The notes beneath the pieces were generated by a model. It searched no databases and was not told the DNA's origin. It saw only the letters and a list, made by a program, of their open reading frames with translations. This document shows positions 43,110 to 52,000 of a stretch of 64,000 nucleotides of DNA, piece after piece. Numbering within the stretch: position 1 is the first letter of the stretch; every line of letters starts with the position of its first letter. This DNA is from Candidatus Saccharimonadota bacterium (GTDB lineage: Bacteria > Patescibacteriota > Saccharimonadia > Saccharimonadales > Saccharimonadaceae), in contig JAFZSN010000001.1 in the NCBI GenBank assembly GCA_017619315.1, positions 62,001-126,000 on the forward strand, given 5' to 3'. The position numbers and the translations under genes were made by a program.

Positions 43110-43945
43110 AAGGATTAGGCCGCGGTTTTGAATCACTAATTCCCACCGAGCTCATTGATGACGAGTTCGACCCTACAGCAATCGAGGACAAGAAAGAAAG
43201 CAAACTAAAAGACATTAAACTAGACGATATCATTCGTGACGAGGACCAGCCCCGTCGTGAATTTGACCAAGGCGCCCTCGAGGCTCTCGCCGCTTCCATC
43301 AAGGAGCACGGCGTCCTCCAGCCCATCGTCGTCACAAAAGAAGAAGGCAAATACAAGATCGTCGCCGGTGAACGCCGTTGGCGAGCCAGTAAACTAGCTG
43401 GCCTCACCACCATCCCCGCCATCATTCGTACTCTCGATTCCCAGAACCGTCTCGAACTATCTATCATCGAGAACGCTCAGCGCGAAGATCTGAACGCCGT
43501 AGAACTTGCAACCGCCTACGCCAAGCTCCAAACTCAGTTCAACCTCAGCACCGAAGATATTGCCGCCAAAGTCGGCAAGTCCGAATCCACCATTCAGAAC
43601 ACTATGCGCTTACTTAGCCTCCCAGAAGAAGTTAAGAAGACCATGGTCAAAGAGAAACTCACTGAAGGCGTCATGCGCCCACTAGTTTCTTGCGACCAAG
43701 AAACTATCGACAAAATCCTCCCAAAGATCGTCAAAGAAGAATGGACCGCTCGCAAAGTAGAACGCTACATCGCCGAACACAAGAAGAGCTCCAGTGCTGC
43801 CGCCATCAAGCGCAGCGAACACGTCAAAGAAGAAAACGCCCTCTCGGCCAAATACGGTGCCACTGCTGTCATTCGTGGCCGCTCACTTACCTTTAAGTGT
43901 AAAAGTGGAGCAGAGCTCCAAAAACTCGTCAAAGATTTGTTATAA
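43106..43945 (+). CDS. parB: Chromosome-partitioning protein ParB/Spo0J
   Basis: 279 residues. Starts MKGLGRGFESLIP (ParA-stimulating peptide), CTP-binding motifs HGVLQPIVV and GERRWRAS, ENAQREDLNAVE, HTH (NLSTEDIAAKVGKSESTIQNTMRLL), and a C-terminal dimer domain. Clamps DNA at parS; no convincing parS was seen here. Its TAA stop lies inside the rel -10 box. Confidence 0.95.
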   Translation: MKGLGRGFESLIPTELIDDEFDPTAIEDKKESKLKDIKLDDIIRDEDQPRREFDQGALEALAASIKEHGVLQPIVVTKEEGKYKIVAGERRWRASKLAGLTTIPAIIRTLDSQNRLELSIIENAQREDLNAVELATAYAKLQTQFNLSTEDIAAKVGKSESTIQNTMRLLSLPEEVKKTMVKEKLTEGVMRPLVSCDQETIDKILPKIVKEEWTARKVERYIAEHKKSSSAAAIKRSEHVKEENALSAKYGATAVIRGRSLTFKCKSGAELQKLVKDLL

Positions 43946-43946
43946 T
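43941..43946 (+). promoter_or_regulatory. -10 box overlapping the parB stop codon
   Basis: TTGTTATAAT; TAA at 43943-43945 is the parB stop; ATG of rel is 6 nt later at 43953. AGAGGA also fills the spacer. Confidence 0.55.
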
Positions 43947-43952
43947 AGAGGA

Positions 43953-45422
43953 ATGGAAGATTCACCACGGATCCAAAAAGCCGTCGAAATCGCCAAAAAG
44001 GCCCACGAAGGCCAGCTCCGAAAAAATGGCGAGCCTTATATCGTTCACCCCTTAGCTGTCAAAAAAATCCTTGAAGAATGGGGCATGGACGAAGATACCA
44101 TCATCGCCGGCATCCTGCATGACACGGTCGAAGATACCGACCTAACTTTAGAAGATATCAAAAAAGAATTTGGTGAATCAGTAGCCTTCCTTGTTGATGG
44201 CGTCACTAAGCTTTCAACGGCGCGCAACGGTATGCGCGATCTCGATACCTATCTCCCAGCCACCAAGGATAATTTCTTGAGGCTCATGATCGCCCTCGGC
44301 GACGACATCCGTGTCCTCATCATTAAGCTCGCCGACCGCCTACATAACCTGAGAACTCTAAACGCCCTTCCGCCAGACAAGCAAAAGAAGATCGCCAAAG
44401 AAACCCTCGAGGTCTTCGCCCCCCTTGCCGACCGTTTGAATATGGGTTTGCTCCGCGTCGAGCTCGCTGATCTTGCCTTCAAATACGTCGATCCGCGCCG
44501 TTTCGAAGAACTCAGTAACCTCATCAAAAAATACAACAAATCCGCCGAGAAATCCCTCAAAAATATTGAAGACGAAATTGGACAAGCCCTCAAAAAAGAG
44601 GGAATAAAATACGAGATCTCCGGCCGCGTGAAGTCAGTTTACTCACTTCACAAAAAACTCGCCAAACACAACCAAAACATGGGCGAGATTTACGACCTCG
44701 TGGCTCTTCGCATCATCGTGGATGACGTCACCGACTGCTACCTCGTCCTCGGCCTTATCCACTCCCTCTACACTCCGATGAACGGTCGCATCAAGGACTA
44801 CATCGCCATGCCGAAGCAAAACGGTTACCAGTCTCTTCATACCACCGCTATCACCAAAGACAAGCGTATCGTTGAGTTCCAAATTCGCACCAAAGAGATG
44901 CACGAATACGCCGAACGCGGTCTCGCCGCCAGCTTCTATTACAACGAACAAAAACTCACCGAGAACTACAAAAAAGGGAAGATCGAACATCTCCCCACTA
45001 ACCTTCTCTGGATCACCGAGCTCCAAATGACCGCCGCTCGCCTCCGCGAAGGCAAAAAGGTCGATCTAAAGAAACTCAAAATCAACCTCTTCGCTGACAA
45101 AATCTTCGTATACACCCCTAAAGGCGATATTATCGACCTGCCAAAAGGCGCCCTACCTCTAGACTTCGCCTACAAACTTCACTCCGAAATCGGCGACCAC
45201 GTCGTAGGCGTTAAGGTTAACGGTAAGATGAGCAACTTGAACAAAAGATTAGAACAAGGTGACGTCGTCGAAATCCTCACCTCTAAAAACCAAACCCCCA
45301 AATCCAGCTGGCTCGACAAGATCTTCACCCCCCACGCCCGTTCCAAACTCCTCCGTGCCCTCCGCCTCTCAAACTCCCCCGACCCAGCTGCCCCCAAGAA
45401 AAAGCGCAAACCCCGCAAATAA
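43953..45422 (+). CDS. rel: RelA/SpoT homologue, (p)ppGpp synthetase/hydrolase, short form
   Basis: 489 residues from ATG 43953; a longer reading would overlap parB. HD hydrolase domain (YIVHPLAV, GILHDTVEDT, LADRLHNLRTL), synthetase domain (GRVKSVYSLHKKL, IKDYIAMPKQNGYQSLHTT, EFQIRTKEMHEYAERG) and TGS domain (IFVYTPKGDIIDLPKGALPLDFAY). It ends right after TGS with a basic tail; the helical, zinc-finger and ACT regions of long Rel proteins are missing, so ribosome-linked control is probably altered. Confidence 0.93.
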   Translation: MEDSPRIQKAVEIAKKAHEGQLRKNGEPYIVHPLAVKKILEEWGMDEDTIIAGILHDTVEDTDLTLEDIKKEFGESVAFLVDGVTKLSTARNGMRDLDTYLPATKDNFLRLMIALGDDIRVLIIKLADRLHNLRTLNALPPDKQKKIAKETLEVFAPLADRLNMGLLRVELADLAFKYVDPRRFEELSNLIKKYNKSAEKSLKNIEDEIGQALKKEGIKYEISGRVKSVYSLHKKLAKHNQNMGEIYDLVALRIIVDDVTDCYLVLGLIHSLYTPMNGRIKDYIAMPKQNGYQSLHTTAITKDKRIVEFQIRTKEMHEYAERGLAASFYYNEQKLTENYKKGKIEHLPTNLLWITELQMTAARLREGKKVDLKKLKINLFADKIFVYTPKGDIIDLPKGALPLDFAYKLHSEIGDHVVGVKVNGKMSNLNKRLEQGDVVEILTSKNQTPKSSWLDKIFTPHARSKLLRALRLSNSPDPAAPKKKRKPRK

Positions 45423-45432
45423 AGGAAAAGCT

Positions 45433-46065
45433 ATGGTGAATGAAAGAATTAAAAACACAGTTTCGTTTTACGTATTATGTAGCAGGCTAAAAGATACGAT
45501 ACGGAAAGGTCCGTTAGTATGGAATGCTAACAGGGAAAGAATCGAAAGCGTCGCGGAACACATCTACGGAACGCAAATGCTTGCAATTTCAGTTTACTAC
45601 CAATTCGGGTATAAACTGGATTTAAACAAAATAATATATATGATCGCTGTCCATGAGCTAGAAGAGATTGAGACCGGAGATCTTGCTTTTTACGAAATAA
45701 CTAAAGAAGAGAAGACAAAAAAGAGCAAAGAAGCCATCGGCTTTTTGCTAAAAGACTTTCTCGGTAAAGATGAAATTGTGCACTTATTGGATGAGTACAG
45801 TGAAAGGAAAACACCAGAGGCAATTTTTGCTCACCACTGCGATAAGCTAGAATGCGATATCCAGATAAAGTTATATGATCAGGAAGGATGTTTTGATTTA
45901 GGTCACCAACCAAATAACCCGATCATCAATACGCCAAACGTCAGAAAAGTATTAGAAAGCGAAAACAGTATTTCCAATGCATGGATTGAGTTCGACAGAG
46001 ACAAATACGAAGACGACCCAATATTTATTGATATTATAGACTGGCTCAAAGGCAACGATATTTAG
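45433..46065 (+). CDS. HD-domain phosphohydrolase (YfbR/HD_3-like)
   Basis: 210 residues from ATG 45433 (AAAGGA upstream). Metal-binding pattern: ESVAEHIYGTQML, MIAVHELEEIETGD and HHCDKLECDIQIK, as in the 5'-deoxynucleotidase YfbR/HD_3 group. Likely removes phosphate from deoxynucleotides or similar. Base composition and style are AT-richer than neighbouring rel. Confidence 0.75.
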   Translation: MVNERIKNTVSFYVLCSRLKDTIRKGPLVWNANRERIESVAEHIYGTQMLAISVYYQFGYKLDLNKIIYMIAVHELEEIETGDLAFYEITKEEKTKKSKEAIGFLLKDFLGKDEIVHLLDEYSERKTPEAIFAHHCDKLECDIQIKLYDQEGCFDLGHQPNNPIINTPNVRKVLESENSISNAWIEFDRDKYEDDPIFIDIIDWLKGNDI

Positions 46066-46086
46066 AAAAGAGTAGCTCAGGGCGTG

Positions 46087-46205
46087 GCAGGGGTAGACTT
46101 TTGCTAAAGCAAAAGTCTATGCCGGGCGTCGCCTCGAAGAATCTAAAACACATTTTAGATTCTTGCTCGGCTCCTACGGCATCCGAACCTACGGTTCACC
46201 CCTGC
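46087..46205 (-). repeat. Structured multi-hairpin element downstream of tRNA-Thr
   Basis: Outer stem GCAGGGGT (46087-46094) with ACCCCTGC (46198-46205). Inside: hairpin TAGACTTTTGC/GCAAAAGTCTA (46094-46119), arm ATGCCG (46119-46124) with CGGCAT (46177-46182) capped by AAGAATCTAAAA/TTTTAGATTCTT (46137-46164), hairpin GAACC/GGTTC (46185-46197). On the minus strand it starts with GCAGG and ends CCCTGCCA, resembling the tRNA-Thr T-stem and acceptor (GCAGG, CCCTGTCA) with a ~100-nt insertion. Same layout as after tRNA-Asp. Confidence 0.6.
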
Positions 46206-46216
46206 TATCAAACTTA

Positions 46217-46256
46217 ATAAGTAATAAGCAGACCATACGGTCTGCTTATTACTTAT
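46217..46256 (-). terminator. Long hairpin abutting tRNA-Thr
   Basis: Perfect 18-bp stem ATAAGTAATAAGCAGACC with GGTCTGCTTATTACTTAT around a 4-nt loop, starting at the tRNA CCA. Confidence 0.8.
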
Positions 46257-46331
46257 GGAGCCGATGACAGGGATTGAACCTGCGACCTGCTCGTTACGAA
46301 TGAGCTGCTCTACCAACTGAGCTACATCGGC
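46256..46331 (-). tRNA. tRNA-Thr (anticodon CGT)
   Basis: 76 nt with CCA on the minus strand. Acceptor GCCGATG/CATCGGC, D-arm GCTC/GAGC, anticodon loop TTCGTAA giving CGU, T-arm GCAGG-TTCAATC-CCTGT, discriminator T. Bases 31-39 form an A-C mismatch at the top of the anticodon stem. Confidence 0.94.
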
Positions 46332-46340
46332 ACTTGTTAC

Positions 46341-46364
46341 ATTATAACACATTTGTGGTATAAT
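46341..46364. promoter_or_regulatory. Divergent -10 boxes (tRNA-Thr and DUF308 gene)
   Basis: Minus-strand TATAAT at 46341-46346, 9 nt from the tRNA 5' end; plus-strand TGGTATAAT with TATAAT at 46359-46364 for the gene at 46388. Confidence 0.65.
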
Positions 46365-46387
46365 AGATTCAGTAAAAGGAGTTAAAT

Positions 46388-46981
46388 ATGCCAAAGGTGG
46401 AAATTATCAAAAGGCCAATCGAACAGGTTGGCAGTAACATCAAGAAATCAGCTTGGTCTGCAGTTATCGAGTCTCTCGTCTTGATAATACTAGGCATATT
46501 GTTTATTGTCCTTCAGGACGCCATGGTAAAAGCCTTAGCTTACCTTGTCGGCGCATTATTTATCGTCAAAGGTGGCTTCCAGATCATCAATTATTATATG
46601 GAAAAAGGCCAGAAAGACTTTCTAAACAACGGCCTCCTCTCTGGCGTCGTATCTGTCTTGATCGGTATTGCCGCTCTTCTAGTCGGTGAAGACATCGCCA
46701 ATGTCTTCCGTGTCATCATCGGCATCATCATTATTTACGAATCTCTGGTCCGTATCAATACCGCTACCAAGCTTGCTAGCGCCGGGATCAACGTTTGGAA
46801 ATATATCCTCATCATCGCTCTCATCATGCTGGTTCTTGGCATTTTCGTGACCTTCAACAGCGGAGCGGTTGTTGTGCTAGTTGGGTGGATGATGATTCTA
46901 ACCGGTATCATCGGCATCGTCGGCGACGTCATGTTTATTCAACATGTTAATCAAGTAGTAAACAAGTTGACCGGGAAATAA
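46388..46981 (+). CDS. DUF308/HdeD-like membrane protein
   Basis: 197 residues with about six hydrophobic segments and repeated GILFIVL, GLLSGVVSVLIGIAALLVG, LVGWMMILTGIIGIVGDVMF blocks, matching the DUF308 (HdeD) pattern of paired helices. AAAGGAG upstream. HdeD is linked to acid resistance in E. coli; function here unknown. Starts an operon of three membrane proteins. Confidence 0.8.
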   Translation: MPKVEIIKRPIEQVGSNIKKSAWSAVIESLVLIILGILFIVLQDAMVKALAYLVGALFIVKGGFQIINYYMEKGQKDFLNNGLLSGVVSVLIGIAALLVGEDIANVFRVIIGIIIIYESLVRINTATKLASAGINVWKYILIIALIMLVLGIFVTFNSGAVVVLVGWMMILTGIIGIVGDVMFIQHVNQVVNKLTGK

Positions 46982-46987
46982 TCCTTT

Positions 46988-47353
46988 ATGAAAAGCAGTT
47001 TTAAGTCTGATTTTGTTAAGTTGTATCAGAACGAGCGGGGAATTATCGTCCTTATGATTTTAAATCTCTTGCTCGCCCTCGTTTTCTTTGTATTCTCGCT
47101 TATCCATTTAAATCCTAACGCTGCCGTGGTTAAGATTGGCTATGGCGACATCGGTGGTTATCGCGACGGAAGCTGGCTTGATATGCTTGCCTTCCCGCTA
47201 CTCTTCCTCACCTTTGGCATTTTGCATGGCATCCTCACCGTCAGAATCTTCCACAAACGCGGTGGAGGCATGGCAAAATTCTTCTTAATCACCACAACCA
47301 TGCTAATCCTAGGAAGCTTTCTCGCGTTAATACGCCTCCTTGGCGAGGGCTAA
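46988..47353 (+). CDS. Small membrane protein of unknown function
   Basis: 121 residues with three membrane helices (about 20-42, 67-85, 95-115) and a short outer loop (NPNAAVVKIGYGDIGGYRDGSW). No family recognised. It lies between the DUF308 gene and the glycosyltransferase, 6 bp after the first, so the three probably act on the envelope together. Confidence 0.65.
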   Translation: MKSSFKSDFVKLYQNERGIIVLMILNLLLALVFFVFSLIHLNPNAAVVKIGYGDIGGYRDGSWLDMLAFPLLFLTFGILHGILTVRIFHKRGGGMAKFFLITTTMLILGSFLALIRLLGEG

Positions 47354-47366
47354 TATAAAGGAAAAA

Positions 47367-49001
47367 ATGAACCGTAGAGATCTCGAGATTCCCCAGGGCA
47401 AAAGAACAAAGCTATACCGTTTTTTTGAAATTTTGCCTGGCGTTATCTCCTACGGAGCAATCATTTTGCTTTTCCTTTTATCTTGGCTTGACCCAGTCGC
47501 CGGCGCCGTCTATCTATTCATCCTGATCTCCGCTACGCTTGTTAAAGCTATCGGCGTAGCCTTCCGTACAGTGCAAGGCTATAACGTAATCAAAAGAGCC
47601 CTCCATATTGATTGGCGAAAACGTATCGAAGATTTGGAAAACCCGCACGAAGCTTATGAGCGCTTGCGTGATAGCAACAACAAAAGCTACCATTTTGACG
47701 AGCACGTCGAGAACCTCAAACTAATCGCCGCTATGGGCAAAGAATACCCCACCCCATCAAAGATCTATCATGTCGTCATCATGACCGCGTACAACGAAGG
47801 GGAAGAGGTGCTTACTCCTTCCATCGAGGCGGTCAAGGATACTACTTTCCCGAACGACCGCATCATTTTTGTCCTAGCTTACGAGGAGCGTGGTGGCGCC
47901 GCTATGGAAGCTACCGCCGAAGCCCTTGAGAAAAAGTACAAAGGCGTTTTCAAACAGTTCCTTCTGGTTAAGCACCCCGACAATATCCCCGGCGAAATTG
48001 TCGGTAAAGGCCCAAATCTTGCCTATGCTGGCAACGCCGTCAAAGAATACGTCGCAGATGTTAATCTCCCAGTTGAAAACATTATCGTTACCTCACTAGA
48101 TAGCGACAATCACATGCACCCAAAGTACCTTGACTCTGTCGCTTACGAATTTATCACGCACCCTAATCGCCAGCGCCTTAGCTATCAGCCGGTCTCAATC
48201 TTTACTAACAACATCTGGGACGCCCCTGCTCCATCCCGGGTCATTGCGGTATCAAACTCATTCTTCAACGTTATTACGACCATGCGCCCACATGTGATTC
48301 GCAACTTTGCCTCTCACTCGCAGCCGCTCCAAGCCCTAGAGGCAATGGATTTTTGGAGTAAGCGCACCATTGTTGAAGACGGGCACCAGTACTGGCGCAG
48401 CCTGTTCTTCTTCCATGGCGATTATACCGTGCTGCCTATTCGTGTCCCAATCTACCAGGACGCTGTCATTGACGACACTTTCTGGAAAACCGTCAAAGCC
48501 CAGTTCGTCCAAGTGCGCCGCTGGTATTATGGTGCGAGTGACGTTGCCTATGTTGGTACCCGCCTCTTCGCCAAAAAAGAAGACCGCATCATGCCATTCT
48601 GGCAACTTTTCCCGAAGTTTTGGCGTCTCCTTGATGGACACATTACTTTGGCAATCCTTGCTCCGATCGTCGCATTTGGTGGTTGGGTCCCTATGATCAT
48701 GAATACTTCAGCCCATACCATGGTGGCCTACAATCTCCCCAATATCGTGAGCGTAGTCGAGACGGTCGCCTCTATTGGTCTTATCGTTTCTGTTTTGGTC
48801 TCCTTCAAAATCTTACCAAAGCGCCCAGCCAAATATCGTAAAGGCCGCAGCATCCTCATGCTGATCCAATGGATCCTGATGCCAATCACCTCCATTATTT
48901 ACCAGTCACTAGCTGCTTTTTATGCTCAAACTCGCCTGATGCTAGGCTTATATATGGAAAAATTTGACGTTACTAAAAAGGTGGTAAAGAAAAACCAATA
49001 A
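47367..49001 (+). CDS. Membrane-bound family 2 glycosyltransferase
   Basis: 544 residues from ATG 47367 (AAAGGA upstream). Two N-terminal membrane helices, then a GT2 domain: VIMTAYNEGEEV, a DxD-type VTSLDSDNHMHP, acceptor-site IVEDGHQYWR and the QxxRW-like QVRRWYYG, then three to four C-terminal helices. This is the processive synthase layout (cellulose/hyaluronan/PelF-like). It may make an exopolysaccharide or modify surface proteins; the product is unknown. Confidence 0.85.
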   Translation: MNRRDLEIPQGKRTKLYRFFEILPGVISYGAIILLFLLSWLDPVAGAVYLFILISATLVKAIGVAFRTVQGYNVIKRALHIDWRKRIEDLENPHEAYERLRDSNNKSYHFDEHVENLKLIAAMGKEYPTPSKIYHVVIMTAYNEGEEVLTPSIEAVKDTTFPNDRIIFVLAYEERGGAAMEATAEALEKKYKGVFKQFLLVKHPDNIPGEIVGKGPNLAYAGNAVKEYVADVNLPVENIIVTSLDSDNHMHPKYLDSVAYEFITHPNRQRLSYQPVSIFTNNIWDAPAPSRVIAVSNSFFNVITTMRPHVIRNFASHSQPLQALEAMDFWSKRTIVEDGHQYWRSLFFFHGDYTVLPIRVPIYQDAVIDDTFWKTVKAQFVQVRRWYYGASDVAYVGTRLFAKKEDRIMPFWQLFPKFWRLLDGHITLAILAPIVAFGGWVPMIMNTSAHTMVAYNLPNIVSVVETVASIGLIVSVLVSFKILPKRPAKYRKGRSILMLIQWILMPITSIIYQSLAAFYAQTRLMLGLYMEKFDVTKKVVKKNQ

Positions 49002-49098
49002 AGACTATATTTTTAGCAAGGATATCATCTCCACTTCTATTGCAGCGATACTAGTTTGCGTATTCGCCTAACTTTTTCTATTACTCTTACACTTACTC

Positions 49099-52000
49099 CT
49101 ACTTCTGCTCTTCTTCGTCATCGTCTCTGCCGCGCCTAGCTAGCAGGAGGAATGCAGTGCCAGAGGCTACGGCGGCCCCAGTTGCTACAGCGAGCACTAA
49201 TCCGATAGCGTTGTCGTCGTTGTCGCTAATTTCTTCTGCTTGATAGGTCCCTTGAGGGTTGTGGCGGGTGTCGCCAGAGTCAGAATCCGACTTCTCAGTT
49301 GACTCACTCTGTTCCTCCGAGCCCGCAGTGCTTGGTGTCGCAAGCTGAGTAGCCCTTGAAGAAGTCGACAGTGGCGCAGCGGAGCTGCTTGCGCTTGTCG
49401 TTTGGCTAGTTTCTGAGGCTGGCGCAACCACGGTATTGCTCGGGATAAATGTTCCGTTTGAATCCCAAGTACCAGCACGTCTGGTGAAGTTTGGATGGGA
49501 TTGAGTATAGGCAAACATCATGAAGAAATTGTTATTGTCGATAGAGCTAGCCCCAGCTGTGGCCACAACGCTATTGATATCCCAATTATTAATTGCAGAA
49601 GGATTCGTGATAAACCAATCCCATGCGAACATGGACTGCATGTTTGTTACATTGCCAGTGTTCCAATTCGCAATCCCGCTTATATCTTCTAGATAATTAT
49701 CATCTTCGAACATACCGCTCATATCAGTTACGTTGCTAGTATTCCAGACGGATAAAGCATTTACGTCGACAATGGCGGTGCTATCAAACATATGGCTCAT
49801 GTTGGTTACGCTGCTAATATTCCAACCGGCAGGAACGCTTAGGTCGGCAATAAAGGTGTTTCTAAACATATAACTCATATCTGTCACGTTACCGGTGTTC
49901 CAATTCGCAATAGGGCTCAAATCATCGAGATAAGTATAATGGAACAAGTTGTTCATATTCGTTACGCTACTGGTATTCCAACCCGTAAGAGGAGTGATAT
50001 CCACGACGCCAGAATTACCAATAGCCCGAAACGCACCACTCATATCCGTCACGCTACTGGTATTCCAGCCAGCAACGGCGCTTATATCCGAAATATGATA
50101 CGAAGAAGCGAACAAATTACTCATGTTTACGATACTGCCAGTATTCCAACTAGAGAGTGCGGAGATATCTGTGAGAGAATAATTAGAAGAGAACATACCA
50201 CTTATATTCGTAACGGAGCCTGTGCTCCAGCCTGCAAGAGAGTTCAGGGCTGTCACGCCAGTGTTATAGAACATGTTGCTCATATCTGTTACATTCCCAG
50301 TATTCCAATTTGCAATACCAGAAAGATCCGTGAGGGACTGCGTATTGCTAAACATGCCACTCATATCTGTTGCACTACTAGTATTCCAACCAGACAAATC
50401 GTCCACATCGGTTATGTCGGTCGCGGCGAACATTCCACTCATGTCCGTAACACCACTGGTATTCCAGCTGGTGATAGCAGAAAAATCATTGAGTCTATAA
50501 GACCCTGCGAACATATCGCTCATATCAGTGACGTTGTCAACGTTCCAGTTTGCAAGAGCCGAGATATCAGTCAAGCCTGTATTGGAGAACGCACCGCTCA
50601 TATTCACTACATTGTTAGTATTCCAACCAGACAAAGCGTTTAGGTTGGCTAATGACCAGCTGGCGGAGAACATATTACTCATATCCGTCACACTACTAGT
50701 GTTCCAGTTGGCAACAACGCTAATATCTGGCGCGGAGATAGCGGAAAGCGCACTACTCATATTTACAACATTTCTAGTGTCCCAGTCTGCAATAGCAGAA
50801 ATATCAGTTGTATAAACATTGGCATAGAAAGAATAACTGGAGTCCTCATTCATGTAGATTCTTCCTGCCTCGGTGTAGAAATACATTATGTTTTCATCAT
50901 CGAGGTCGTCGAAGAAAATATAGGTTGGTACATCGGAGTCAATTGTAGATACAGTATTGGCAGAAGATGGAGTGAAATCATCGGGAAGCTGGTCAGCCAT
51001 ACGGAATGCTTTAATCTTGTACGACACATAATCATACTCCACATCCATTCCTTCCGCTAATGTTTTCAACTTAGCATTTAATTCTTGACCCGGGATGAGT
51101 GTAGTAGTATTAATGTTTTCTAGGCTGGTAAGGGTGAGGGTAGTATTACCAACGACGACGTAAGTAGTAGTATAGTTGGTGGCGGCACCAAGTATACCAT
51201 TTTGCGTGGTAGTCCATGTATCAATTTTGTAACCCGGTTCGAACGAGGAAACTAACGTGTAGACTTCATCTCTTCTTAACGAAGCCGTGCCAGTGTAGGT
51301 ACCATCATGGTTGTCTGTAGCGGTAGCCTTTGTGATATGCTGATTTGGATAATTAGAGCTATTAATATCTATACTAGATACATATTCGTCAAATATGACC
51401 GTAGCGGTGTAAGTTGGGATAGCTTGACTAGCTACTACAAGGGAAGAATCATCAATCGCTGCATAAGTAGAAGGATTAATATATGGATTCGCTATAATAC
51501 CATTCGGGTCTGTAGCCCAACTTGCAAATTCATAACCAACCTCAAAAGCGGCAGTTATATCGTATACGGCTCCATGCTTTAGAGAGACTACTGTGTTATC
51601 TGTTGTGACTTCTTGGCTTCCGTACTGTTCATTGTAGAACTTAACGCTACTGACGTGGCTACCCAAGCTCACGGTGACATCGTGATTAGAATTAGTACTT
51701 GTGACACTCAAGGTGGCGTTTCCCGTGACGGCATACGTCGTCGGGTTGATGACCGTTGAATCAAGAGTGCCGCCAACGGTCGTGCTCCAACTAGATACCC
51801 CATAGCTCTTGTCGTTAAAGAAGGCCGTAACCGTATATTCTGTATTATCTCTAAGATCTGCCTCAAACCCATCCCTTATGGCGACCCTAGTAGGCCAGTT
51901 CGGGTTGCTAAATATAACATACGAAACATTCGGGTCCATATTAACCGTCACTGTATGTGTGGCTACAGCTACGGCGGAAGTAACAGTGAGAGTAGAATCG

